In this document: positions 26,701 through 37,261 of the stretch, in pieces
Numbering within the stretch: the stretch's first letter is position 1
Layout of the letters: each line of letters opens with the position of its first letter
Assembly: GCA_026168455.1 (NCBI GenBank)
Contig: CM047428.1
Location: 83,284,594 to 83,348,593 of the forward strand
Direction of reading: 5' to 3'
Length of the DNA: 64,000 nucleotides
Source: Theocolax elegans
Taxonomy: Eukaryota > Arthropoda > Insecta > Hymenoptera > Cerocephalidae
Made by a program: the position numbers and the translations under genes
The notes under the pieces: model-generated
The model's database searches: none
The model's input: only the letters and a program-made list of their open reading frames with translations
Told to the model about the DNA's origin: nothing

Positions 26701-29700
26701 ATACCTAAAGTTAATTGATTCCCATTCCACATTGTTTAGATGAAATTTTTGAACCATCTGTAAATAATATGGAATAAAAATTATTTAAATTAGAGAAATA
26801 ATGAAATTTAACTTAAATATCAATGTATAACAAATTTTTTAAAATTAAGGTAATATACTTGGTTGAGGTTTATAAGGAAGTTAATAAACTGATCGATTGC
26901 ATACCAGCTTTGTTTATAACGTATGCTGCGTACGTTTTGCTTTTATTCAATGTGAAAAAATCCAAAGTGGTAATATTGTCATAAGATAATGCCTAAATGT
27001 ATTATTATTAAACTTTAAGGAAATCTTACAAAAGATTCTTTTTATTTTTCAAGATGGTAGAATTGTTAGAAAAAATTAAGTCTTCTTGGATGAGTATAAG
27101 AGATGAAGGAGAACACGCAATACTAGAAGCCCACGCAAAAAAAGGAAGATTTTTAGTTATATTATATACAAGTGAGAAGACATTTTTCCTGATTTGCATA
27201 GCATATTCTTTTCGTTTTCCTCCAATAATCATTGTCATTGTAACATTTTTTTTTAATTTTACTTATAATTATAATTGCATTCATTCTTAAGAATAAATTA
27301 ATAAAAACTTTGTATAACATTGTCTTCGTGTTCTAAATGTAAGTACGTTACTAATATTAGTGTAAATTTGTTCGCACGAGTTGTAAATCAACTTACGCAT
27401 ATCGACGGCTCCTATTCATAAAGTCCTATCTCAAAAATTAATTAAAAAATGTCCTAACTCAAGAATAATTCTATAAAGTCCTAACTGAAAAGAAAATTCT
27501 ATAAGGTCCTATCTCAAAAAAAAAATTAGTCAGTATTATAAAGTCCTATCTCGGAAATCAATTTTATAAAGTCCTATCTCAAATGCAATTCAATAAAGTT
27601 CGATCATAAAAGTCAATTTTTTTAAGCCCCCCCCCTTCCTTTAATACACTTTCTCTTAACTTCATAAAATTATAATAATATTCATAATTTATATAATTTG
27701 AAAACTATTATGACAATATAATTTATATTATATTATATTATATTATTTATTTATATTATATTTATTTATATTTGTTTCTCTTTAAAAAATTGCCGTTCTC
27801 ATAACATTGAAGTAAAAGGTAACATTTTTTATTCAAATATCACAAATTTCAAAACTGAATCTAAAAAAAGTTGCGGCAGGCCCATCTCTGTCGTCAAGTA
27901 CATTTTAAATGTCTTACTTTTTTATTTTCTTTTTAAATGAATTACTTATATATTTTGATCTCTTAAATAATTCTACTTATATAATATATAGTATATATAT
28001 ATATTATATGATATATATTTATAATAGATCCAATTGGCAGAATATTTACCCTAGTGGAAAAGTGAACATTTTTTGGTTAAGTGAAACGTTTTTTCGGGCA
28101 TTAATGTACGATTTATGGCCATTTTAATGGCAATGGCCAATTTCTTGTCTAAAAAACGTTTCATAAATGATCGAATTTCCACCTGGATACAAAATTCAAA
28201 TTTTAATATTTTTTATATACTTATAAAATCTCGATAACGAGGTTAATGAAATATAATATATTCGGTAAAAGTGTACTCTTTACATGAGCATTATTATCCG
28301 ATTCTGCATATATATTTATATTTTTAGATAAAGGTGTAAATATTATTTTTATAATTTATTGTTTTTATTAAAAAACTTATTGTTTAATGATTTTGTAGCT
28401 TTCAAAATTTGAGATGAGATAGGACTTTATAGAACTGACTTTTTCAGATAGGACTTTATAAAATTGTACTTCTGAGATAGGACTTTATAAAATTGTACTT
28501 CTGAGATAGGACTTTATAGAATTATAATTAAGATAGGATCTTATAAAATTTTCTTTAAGATAGGACTATATAGAAATGACTTCTGGAATAGGACTTTATG
28601 AATAGGAGCCGTCGATATGTCACGACTGAAAGTTATGTTCTTCGCTAATAATAAGTGTCTCTTGAAATAATTTACTAACAATATTTCTTAAATTGTTTAA
28701 TTCACAGTGGCCATACTAGGAACTTTTACAATATTTATAATTGTGCCGTTGCTTCCGAAAATTTTGGACAAAATATTCCCATTAAATGAATCTCGACACT
28801 GCACAAATTTACTCGAAGTTCAGTATTACGTTGATCCCGATAAATATTACGTACCGATTTTTTTACACGGATTGCAAGCTGCTATTATCGTGATCGCCAT
28901 CATTTTTTCTATCGATACTTATTATGTTATGATTTGCCAACACGCTTGCGGTATGTTCGTTCTTTTGGGGTAAGTAATACAATTCCGTAAAACAAGGTTT
29001 AGATTTTAATATTACATTAATTGTATTGACGAATGTTCAAAAAAGTGATATAACTATTTCACAAATTCACGGAAATTCAGACGTAATTGTCAAATTTAAC
29101 TGAATCTATAGGAATTTCTATGATTCAATTATAAAAGATTCATGAATCATATTCAGATAAAGTATAACATAAAGAGTTACAATGAGAGTTTTTTGTAAAA
29201 GTCAATCCATTGTTTACTTTGGGTTTAACATTTCTTTGGACGAAATAATATCCTTGAGATTATTGGATAGACTCAAAGCTAGATCTTACTAACGAAAATT
29301 AATTATTTATTGTCAATCAATTGTACATAAATATTCAAAAACTCTATTTATATAAAATTGATTGAATATTTTTTACCCCGATCATTTATAAAAAGTTATT
29401 TATGCAACAACAATTTATTTTTAGATTTCTAAATCTCTCAATATTGTAAGATTTATTGATATATTAATTTAATATAATAAATTTAATTTTGTATTTGTAG
29501 AACAAGACTAAATTAAGTGTTTAAAACAAAAAAGTAAGTCTACGGTGCATAAAATGGGTTTACGGGGAATAAAGTGATCGAAGGAATAAAGTACAATTTT
29601 ACTCCACTCGTAGAGGTTAATAAAGTAGACTTTTTCGATAATCAAAGTAAAAAATTTTATATACATTCCCTTGGATGAATTACTGCCAAAAGCTAAAGCG

Positions 29701-32164
29701 AGGAAGCAGCAACGTTGATCCCGATAAATATTACGTACCGATTTTTTTACACGGATTGCAAGCTGCTATTATCGTGATCGCCATCATTTTTTCTATCGAT
29801 ACTTATTATGTTATGATTTGCCAACACGCTTGCGGTATGTTCGTTCTTTTGGGGTAAGTAATACAATTCCGTAAAACAAGGTTTAGATTTTAATATTACA
29901 TTAATTGTATTGACGAATGTTCAAAAAAGTGATATAACTATTTCACAAATTCACGGAAATTCAGACGTAATTGTCAAATTTAACTGAATCTATAGGAATT
30001 TCTATGATTCAATTATAAAAGATTCATGAATCATATTCAGATAAAGTATAACATAAAGAGTTACAATGAGAGTTTTTTGTAAAAGTCAATCCATTGTTTA
30101 CTTTGGGTTTAACATTTCTTTTGGACGAAATAATATCCTTGAGATTATTGGATAGACTCAAAGCTAGATCTTACTAACGAAAATTAATTATTTATTGTCA
30201 ATCAATTGTACATAAATATTCAAAAACTCTATTTATATAAAATTGATTGAATATTTTTTTACCCCGATCATTTATAAAAAGTTATTTATGCAACAACAAT
30301 TTATTTTTAGATTTCTAAATCTCTCAATATTGTAAGATTTATTGATATATTTAATTTAATATAATAAATTTAATTTTGTATTTGTAGAACAAGACTAAAT
30401 TAAGTGTTTAAAACAAAAAAGTAAGTCTACGGTGCATAAAATGGGTTTACGGGGAATAAAGTGATCGAAGGAATAAAGTACAATTTTACTCCACTCGTAG
30501 AGGTTAATAAAGTAGACTTTTTCGATAATCAAAGTAAAAAATTTTATATACATTCCCTTGGATGAATTACTGCCAAAAGCTAAAGCGAGGAAGCAGCAAC
30601 TTTCATCCCGGGAATAAATGCCTATTTTATTCCCTAACTGCATAAATAACTATTTATTGCATATTTTTAATTCCATAGTGTAACTACATTTTTGGATTTT
30701 CAACGTAGATCTTTGTAACATGATTATCGCATCACCGTAATACTAAATACGATCTGAAACTTTGATAGTATTAATTTTAATTGAATTTCGCTATATGCCT
30801 GTGAACTTTAAGTATAAAAATCATTTGATCCAAATAATATTTTGTTTGATTAATTGAGTTAGTTACTTGTTTGCCGTAATATAATAAATAAATATTTTCA
30901 CCAATTATTTCATTATTTATGTTTTACACGTATGTAACTATTGTAAAAATTGTAATAAATACTTTTTTATTTGATTTATTTCAGCTACAGATTTAATAAA
31001 ATAACTGAATGTAATCGAAAAGAATTTAACAAATATACCAAAATATCTAATAACCAACAAATATGTGAAAAAATCGTGGACTGCATCAAATATCACAGAG
31101 AATGCATAAGGTATACATCGCGATTAAAATATATATATATATATATAATATATGCATTGCGGATTAAATTGATTATAATAACTAGTAATATTAGAACAAT
31201 GAAATAAATGATAGAAATCGTAAAATTAATGGAAGAGTATACGGTAAATTTTTATTTAGATATGTTGAGCTAATAGAGGAGTCATTTTATATAGCGTGGT
31301 TTATGCAATTATTTTTAAACATGTTAATTATTAGCATATGTGGAGTTCAAGTAAGTAACATGTAGTAATATTGCACGAATGAAAGACAAAAATAATAGTT
31401 TCGAGTAAAATAATAAGTTTTGATATTAATCGTAGACGATATCACGAGCTGGAGAGCCGATATTGATGCTGAAATTTGGATTAAACACATTTTGTACATC
31501 GTTTCGTTTACTATTTGTTTCTTATCCAGGTCAAATGATACTTAATCATAGCTCCCAAGTACGCGAATTTATGTGAGTTATCGTTTATGCTTCAGTGTGC
31601 ACGGAGAAGGACTTTTAACAAATTTTACTCACAAGAGCAGGATAAAAGTTACCCTGCTGCTTACTATCAATAAACAAGCTCTAAATAACCCACGGTATAA
31701 ATTAATAAATTTCCCGTTGGTTACCGTTTAAAATGATATATAATATTTATAGATTAAAATGTGATTCGCGTTGCTTTTTCGTAATATATCAAATGAAAAC
31801 TATAAAGATTTAGCATGATAGAGAAAGTAAAATTTATTAGAAATGTTTCTTCGCAAATACACCGTTACGTCAAATAATATTATATAATAACAATTTTTAG
31901 AAGTAACATAAAGTGGTACGAGTTTTCATTGGACGCGAAAAAATTACTATTGTTTATGCTACTTCGAAGTTCTAGACCATCTCAGATTACGGCTGGAAAA
32001 ATGGTATATCTCAATTTCGAGACCTACTGTACGGTAAGGCCGACTTGCCAAAATCATTTTATTTCATTTCACCTTTAGCCCAAAAACATTTGGATTCTCA
32101 TTATATTTTTCAGCTAATGCAAACTTCAATGTCTTACTTCACGATGATTTTGTCAACTCAATAA
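23800..32164 (+). CDS. Insect odorant receptor (7tm_6 family), nine exons
   Basis: Ligand-binding subunit of the insect odorant-gated ion channel, acting with the co-receptor Orco in sensory neuron membranes (family knowledge). Proposed exons: 23800-23958, 25145-25264, 25349-25466, 28708-28969, 30985-31110, 31260-31350, 31436-31572, 31901-32033 and 32114-32164. All introns are GT-AG, phases match, and the sum is 1197 nt, giving 398 residues plus stop. Typical landmarks are the N-terminal AIGRWPYQ, the long extracellular loop and membrane segment ending QHACGMF (about residues 208-214), the exon 7 stretch SYPGQMILNHSSQ, the exon 8 stretch PSQITAGKMVYLNFETYC, and the C-terminal SYFTMIL. The exon 1 end is the least certain because its donor (GTTCTG) is weak. 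Exons 2-3 occur twice (second copies at 26850 and 27054) and only one pair can be used in frame. The particular receptor subfamily and odour ligand cannot be told. Confidence 0.85.
23974..25680. repeat. Tandem duplication B, copy 1 (about 1.7 kb, receptor exons 2-3)
   Basis: Begins 15 bases after the proposed end of exon 1 and includes intron 1, exon 2, exon 3 and the start of intron 3. It recurs head-to-tail at 25681. The copies differ by one T in a long T run near 24258 and one T near 24378, with otherwise matching sequence as far as read. The intron part contains two short frames (24104-24235 and 24296-24652) that I do not recognise; the second is broken by the missing T in copy 2, which argues that it is not a functional gene. 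Confidence 0.95.
25681..27385. repeat. Tandem duplication B, copy 2
   Basis: Second head-to-tail copy of the 1.7 kb block. It ends at TTCGCACGAGTTGTA, after which the sequence changes to AATCAACTTACG and the intron 3 element begins. The junction between the copies joins GTTGTA to AATAAACATAC, with little shared sequence at the break. Confidence 0.95.
26850..27171 (+). CDS. Second copy of odorant receptor exons 2 and 3
   Basis: Exon 2' (26850-26969) and exon 3' (27054-27171) repeat exons 2 and 3 with the same splice sites and the same encoded residues. Exon 2 encodes VIYLVEVYKEV through NVKKSKV and exon 3 begins MVELLEKIKSSW. Exon 3 ends in phase 1 while exon 2 starts in phase 0, and the pair totals 238 nt, so a transcript joining exon 3 to exon 2' is out of frame. 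A productive mRNA must use only one pair, either the near or the far copy. As both encode the same residues, the choice would not change the protein. Confidence 0.75.
27398..28619. mobile_element. Non-autonomous TIR element with subterminal repeats, in receptor intron 3
   Basis: The 32-base ends at 27398-27429 and 28588-28619 are perfect inverted copies (start CATATCGACGGCTCC). Inside each end lies an array of about seven degenerate repeats of ATAAAGTCCTATCTC, in direct orientation on the left (27418-27600) and inverted on the right (28411-28600). Such subterminal repeats are a known hallmark of transposase binding in several DNA transposon groups. No transposase frame is present, and the centre is AT-rich with a nine-base C run near 27627. 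No convincing target-site duplication was seen (left flank ACTTACG, right flank TCACGAC), so the superfamily is open. Confidence 0.85.
28828..29711. repeat. Tandem duplication C, copy 1 (884 bp, part of receptor exon 4)
   Basis: Starts inside exon 4 at ACGTTGATCCCG, runs through the rest of the exon and its donor site, and ends inside element X. It repeats head-to-tail from 29712. The copies differ by three single-base additions in homopolymers (near 29232, 29352 and 29465). Only this first copy is attached to the intact 5' part of exon 4. Confidence 0.95.
29394..29711 (+). mobile_element. Element X, truncated duplicate copy in receptor intron 4
   Basis: Starts with the X terminus AGTTATTTATGCA (29394-29406) and continues like the complete copy at 30280-30651, but is cut by the duplication junction near 29711, within the right-end segment (GCCAAAAGCTAAAGCGAGG). 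It exists because duplication C copied most of X. Confidence 0.75.
29712..30598. repeat. Tandem duplication C, copy 2
   Basis: Second copy of the block starting at 28828. It begins with the 3' part of exon 4 fused directly to element X sequence (GGAAGCAGCAAC then GTTGATCCCG). After the copy the sequence continues as TTTCATCCCGGG, the original right end of element X. Confidence 0.95.
29714..29853 (+). pseudogene. Partial copy of odorant receptor exon 4, no 5' end
   Basis: Encodes the exon 4 segment from VDPDKYYVPIF to GMFVLLG and keeps the donor GTAAGT at 29854, but lacks the first 120 bases of the exon and the original acceptor. It arises from tandem duplication C. An AG at 29708-29709 (GAAGCAG) could act as a cryptic acceptor, but including this piece would repeat part of the protein and is not expected in a working receptor. 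Confidence 0.85.
30280..30651 (+). mobile_element. Element X, complete copy in receptor intron 4
   Basis: A 372 bp element with a perfect 13-base terminal inverted repeat, AGTTATTTATGCA at 30280-30292 and TGCATAAATAACT at 30639-30651. It contains GTGTTTAAAAC, GAATAAAGTGATCGAAGG and the right-end block GGAAGCAGCAACTTTCATCC. It has no coding frame. It keeps the uninterrupted site (TTAAGTG at 30400) where copy 1 at 15 kb carries a nested fold-back element. Superfamily unknown. Confidence 0.7.
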
Positions 32165-32493
32165 GTGAAACACTAATAACATGAAATAGCGTGTATATGA
32201 AATTATTTTTATAGATTTTAAGAGAAAAATTTTTGACAAAAAAATAACGAAAAAAAGTAAATAAATTTAGATAATATATACGTACATTACGTCGGGTACT
32301 CGTAGATAATTTAAACTTGTCTATTTCTCCCCTCAAAAAAATTGAAAGGACAATTATAATACAAAGCCCAAGGAAAAATGGATGGTAAAAAAGTAACGTA
32401 ATTCCATTAGGAGAGAAAAGTCAGCAACCTCTACGTCGAAAAAAAAGAATGTTCGTAGAAGTAAAGTCCTGGGGCGCATATGAAAAGAAAGAG

Positions 32494-32520
32494 AAGGAGG
32501 AGGAGGAGGAGGAGGAGGAA
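32494..32520. repeat. AGG trinucleotide microsatellite
   Basis: About eight tandem AGG units at the left edge of the GC-richer patch. Confidence 0.9.
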
Positions 32521-32850
32521 GAAGCCGGGTTCGCTCAGATCCAGGGATGATCCTCGCGGCCGCTGCGTCTATTTATATATGTGAGCGTAGGCGTCTACCT
32601 GTTGGCCCGCCGCCGGCACACACAGACTCGTCCTTCATGGGTGTATATATACAACTGGGTCACCGAAGTAGGTCGTACCGGGTATAGGGTGGGAGATGCG
32701 AAAGAGACTCGAAGCTCGTATGCACGTGCGCCTCGCCTCCTCGCTCTACATGTACCAGCTCCCCCCCCCCCACACATACACCTCGATCACCGAAAACCAA
32801 CTGTTGCGAGGGCTGCGCCGACGAGCTTGAATGGGCGCTTCCTTTTCTCC
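32521..32850 (+). promoter_or_regulatory. GC- and CpG-richer patch with TATA-like motif, possible promoter
   Basis: This stretch stands out from its AT-rich surroundings. It contains GCGGCCGC near 32557, a TATA-like TATTTATATATG near 32570, a CGCCGCCGG cluster near 32610 and a C run near 32762. A promoter or 5' exon of a gene on the + strand is possible, but no downstream coding exon was identified. The 134-codon frame starting at 32581 has no recognisable motif and is not called as a gene. Confidence 0.25.
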
Positions 32851-33968
32851 CCCGACGATTTAATTAAAAAATATTTCCCCCACCCCTTCGCTACACATCA
32901 CTATAAATGTACGATATTTTTTCTCGCCTCTCTTCACTTCTCTTTACCTATCGAAGGTATTAGTCCTTATTTTTTTTTTTCGTGATGAACCGTTTGACGT
33001 TTCTTGTTTTGTGACCTGGCTACTCAATCGAATCAGAGCTGGGATATCTGTCAACCCTGGGGTTCCTCTTGCCAATGAATGATGCACAGTGTGATACGAG
33101 TATACTCTCAGTGGCTACACCGAACGTTATGGTCCTAATACTTGTGGATTTCCAAAGCGTGTGATACAAATAACCCAAAGAAAAATATGTACATTTTTAC
33201 TGTGTACTTTTACTAATTATCAAATTTACTTGAATACCCTTTTAAATAGCCAAATTTTGTTTAAATAGCTTTTATAACTGAGAAAAAGGTGAAAAGTACC
33301 GAACATTGTCCACAAGCCTAGTAATCAGGTTTACATTTTAGTGTATACTGTCATCCATTTCCCGTACTATCGCCCTGATAATTTGCAGATTTCATTAAAA
33401 GTTATTATGATGCCGAGTCTTTAATTTTTAGACAGACTTGATAAATTCTATTAAAACTTTTAATTTAACATTCGTTAAAAATTACTTCAATAATTATTTA
33501 TTTATATATTTTTTAATAAAATTATACAAGCACTTGAAATGCCATTATTCAATTAATTTAAAAAATATTTAATATTCGGTCATGGAAATTAAGAGTCCGA
33601 GATTCACAGGCAGTCGAAATTTAGAATGGTCGTCTTTATGAAAAGTAACACGACCTTGCTTAAAGCATCAAGAAATTGAGTCTCACTTTTACGTCTTATT
33701 CGGTATTTCGTATCTCTTTTTATCACGACTTAAATATTAAAATTCTTTTTAATTTTACATTTAACTTATTAATGCTCGAATCAGCAAAATTGTACACGTA
33801 GTTTTAACTATACGATTCGAATAGACACATTTGAGTAATATACGTACATACAGGGAGTTATCGAGGAAATTCCTGTAGAATCTGTGATTTAATTATCATA
33901 CAACCCGCGTAAAAAAACTTTAGTTTGGCAAACTGTAAAAAAAATTTATGTTTGGCAAATGTTTTGCC

Positions 33969-33981
33969 ATATTCGGGATAT
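33969..33981. repeat. Target-site duplication of the SINE, left copy
   Basis: The 13 bases ATATTCGGGATAT recur exactly at 34434-34446, directly bounding the SINE. This is a typical length for LINE-driven insertion. Confidence 0.9.
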
Positions 33982-34433
33982 TTTTTTTTTTTTTTTGTTA
34001 TTTAACGTCGCTCTATTTATGCTGCCAGGGCTAATCAGCGACGGAGGTGAACGGTGTGTCTGTAAACAAAGCACATGTAGTTGAAACAGTGGTGCTTGTG
34101 TCCATCGGAAGATATCATCGGTCACTGTAATTAGTCTAATAATTAGAGTTTCCTGTCCTCCCGATGGAACCACCGCGATCCTCTTTACATCTTCGCGTCC
34201 CTAACGTTCTCTATAGTTCAGATGCCCGTGCCTCTCATGCACTGACAAATGTCAAGTGCACGAAACGCACAAGCACCTGAACTGGCGTCACATTATAGTG
34301 ACACGCCGAGCCACTGAGTCGCGGTGTTCGAAAAATGCACATGAAAAAATTTATCAGAGGTACACGTCTGGGATCGAACCCACGACCCTCGGTGTGAGAG
34401 TCGGGAGCTCTACCCATGAACCACCGCGGCTCT
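33982..34433 (-). mobile_element. tRNA-derived SINE
   Basis: Reading on the minus strand, the element starts with a tRNA-like head (GAGCCGCGGTGGTTCATGGG, then GTAGAGCTCCC) with a box B match GGGTTCGATCCC (+ strand 34370-34381). It continues through a tRNA-unrelated body and finishes with a poly-A tail (the T run from 33982). A 13 bp target-site duplication flanks it exactly. The segment before the tail (GCATAAATAGAGCGACGTTA) resembles LINE-type 3' ends that a partner reverse transcriptase would recognise; this last point is inference. The open frames overlapping it are not genes. Confidence 0.9.
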
Positions 34434-34446
34434 ATATTCGGGATAT
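34434..34446. repeat. Target-site duplication of the SINE, right copy
   Basis: Second exact copy of ATATTCGGGATAT, next to the tRNA-like head of the SINE. Confidence 0.9.
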
Positions 34447-35436
34447 GAAATAATCCCAAACTTACTATTTTTAAGCAATTTCGCATAAGTTATATAAAAG
34501 TTCAGATAAATATTTTATTTTGAGGTTTCAAAAAAAGGGATTGTTTTATATTTACACTAAACTGTTGACCCAAATGTAGATGACTTTTTATTCGAAAAAG
34601 ATCAACTTTCAATAAATTTTTGTAAAATTAGTGAAAAAACAAAAAGCTGACCAAAAAATTTGAAAAATCATTTGTATTTTTCTGCTAAAGAGTTTTTAAT
34701 CTATAACTATCGTTCTAAAAATGATTCATTATCGAGTATTAATAATACTTGTTACCCTGTCGTTCTAAAGTGGCAATTTCGCAAATAGCACGGAACAAGA
34801 AAATCTCAACATTTTCATTTGACCTTTTTTGTAATTATACGATTGTGTGAAAAAAGAGCAATAATAAATAATCTTTCGAGAGTCTTTCGAAAAAAAAGAA
34901 TTTTTTTAATATAAAAATTACAAAACTTAAAATTAAATAAAAAAAACAAATTATTTTTAGATACAAAAGGTTTTACATAATTAATTTGTTTAGAAAAAGT
35001 AAAACCACAGTTGACAAATAAGCAAAAAGAGTTTATCAACGATAAATAAAGGATTTCGCACGCGCAGGTTAGTCATAATTCAAAGAGTCGTATAGCGACG
35101 CGCGTTTTTCGCACGATTTAACATCCCAGCGGGGTAGTTTGCAAGCGACATAAAACATCGCCTCAAATATGTAAGACCAATCATGCGTGCGGCTAGGTTG
35201 ACTAATATTTAATTGTGCATTGTGGCTTTTCCATCGTTTCGTCAATTTTGAATGGTAGATAGTAGATCGGAACCAACTCGCGGTTACTCGCATTAATTAT
35301 TTCTACTTTTCGTACATAGTGGTATTAACGCCGTCGGTAAACTTTTTTAAAACTGTATCCGTACTATTTAGTTCCGTTACGCGAAACGAACTTACTCATT
35401 TATCACGATCGATAAAACTATCACTCTAAACCCTAA
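34447..35436. other. Non-coding AT-rich DNA, no gene recognised
   Basis: Short frames only, no motif and no repeat family recognised. Confidence 0.5.
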
Positions 35437-36277
35437 AGTTGAAAATCTGGAAGTAGAAAGATTAAAAGCTACATTTTAAACAGTACAAATTAAATTGCGC
35501 ATTTTCAACTTTAATAAGGATTAAAATGCATGTTTTAATCTTTATGATGCGGTTAATATTTTTAAAAGATTAATTTTATGATTTTTAATACTTGCCAAAG
35601 ATTAAAAAGTACTTTTTCAACTTAAGGGGGTTCCATACTCAATTTTTGATGATTAATTAACAAAAAATTACCAAAAATATCAAATCTTTTCACCTCGTTG
35701 AGGTTAGGTTCACATTTTTGGTAAGACTTTTCTCAAAAACGCAATATAATTTTAATCTGAAATTCAGAACAGAGTTAGATTATTAATAAACGAAGGCGCC
35801 TCTTCTCTTATTTTTTCACATACTGCTTTATTTACAAATTTATTACTAATAAACACGTATGCCAATAAGGTAGGGAGGATAAATATTGACTATGACACCC
35901 CGTTAATAAAAATAGAAAAACTCTTTCGAAATTCTAAAAGATGAATTTCAAAAGTCAAAAGGTTAAAATTACAAAATTATAAATCTTTTGGATAATGAGA
36001 GGTTTTTCACTTCTATAAAGTTGAAAACGTGCATTTTAATCTTCAGTTAAAGATTGAAAATCCAAAATTAATCTTTTTAAAAATTCTAACGGCTTTTTAC
36101 ACGTCAAAAAGATTAAAATGTACATTTTAATGTTTTCTAAAGTTGAAATTATGCAATTAAATGATGTAAAGTTTAAAATGTATTAATTAATCGGTTTCAG
36201 GATTAAAATTTACCTTTTAATCGTTTGATACAGTTTAAAACGTACATTTTATTCTTTTTACTTCCAGATTTTCAACT
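35437..36277. mobile_element. Fold-back element with internal ATTAAAATG repeats
   Basis: The left end AGTTGAAAATCTGGAAGTA is the exact complement of the right end TACTTCCAGATTTTCAACT. Pairing continues inward with mismatches (ACATTTTAAAC against GTTTAAAACGTACATTTT). Short related units such as AAAGATTAAAATG and CATTTTAATCTTT recur in both orientations near each end. The 841 bp element has no transposase frame. No clear target-site duplication was seen. It is probably a non-autonomous DNA element. Confidence 0.75.
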
Positions 36278-36620
36278 ATATATTAATCAAATGAAAAAAT
36301 AAATTACACAAATAAAAATTGATTAACTTATGAAACTCTAAATAATATATTAATATATAACTGGTGTTATTTTCCACGAGTTACCGAAGGAAGGATACAC
36401 TGCAATCATAGCGGATTTAGTTGTCAAGGTTTATCGCTCGATTTATCCAATTTGACCGTAATACGGGCAATTATTAATAACTCTTAATAAATTACACTTA
36501 ACGCAATATTTCGATGATTTATGTCATCGAATACAACTGTGTAATAAAAAAATGTCGAGGTTTAGCATATAGCATACTTCGAAGTTGTAAAAATGCTAAC
36601 TTTTATGTGTGTCTATGTAT

Positions 36621-36646
36621 GTATATATATATATATATATATATAG
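36621..36646. repeat. TA microsatellite
   Basis: About thirteen tandem TA units following a GTATG-rich lead-in. Confidence 0.9.
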
Positions 36647-37155
36647 CGTACGATATAAACTGCTGAGTTTGGCTTATCGCAGGTTAAGGAGACGCCAAAG
36701 TCACCTGGTTTATCGGTAAATTGGTAAAATCGGAATTTAAACTTTTCTCGTAAACTAGGTGACCGATTTATTTGATATTTTCAGGGATAAGAGATATATA
36801 ACTCGAGAAATTTACGACAGGTAATAACGTTTAAATGTTTCTTACAATATAGTTAATCAAAGCTACATAAATAGTTGTCTAATTAAAATAATTTAATATT
36901 GATTTAAAGATGAATATTTTGAATTGAACGAATGTTCTTTTTGTATAAATTAAATTATTTTGATTTTCTCGCAATAAACCTTCCGGTATTTCACCAGAAT
37001 CCCTAGATAAACGACTAATTTCTAATCAAATTAATCTAATCAGTCTAAAAAAGAAGAATTATACGATTCCACTTAGTCAGCTCTCGAAGTTGATCGAGAT
37101 CGAGCTCCAGGTGAATTAGACACCGAGATTAAATTACCTAATTTTTAGCTAATTA

Positions 37156-37215
37156 CTCCCTCTCCCTCCCGCCCCTCTCAGTCTCTCTCTCTCTCTCTCT
37201 CTCTCGCTCTCTCTT
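37156..37215. repeat. CT-rich microsatellite
   Basis: Imperfect CT/CCCT tract ending in about twelve uninterrupted CT units and a CGCTCTCTC variant. Confidence 0.9.
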
Positions 37216-37261
37216 CATTGGTAAGGTTTGCTCTCGGAGTAACGAGATGGAGCAAGATTAA

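Larger units (their letters stand above)
32165..33968. other. Region downstream of the receptor; GC-richer patch, no gene recognised
   Basis: Apart from the patch at about 32494-32850 the stretch is AT-rich with no recognisable coding frame. It should contain the receptor 3' untranslated region in its first few hundred bases. No canonical AATAAA signal could be assigned with confidence close to the stop codon. Confidence 0.4.

Noticed and set aside
34235..34486. Open frames over the SINE on both strands (83 and 65 codons)
   Set aside because: They span the SINE head, body and target-site duplication; these are translations of a tRNA-derived repeat, not genes.
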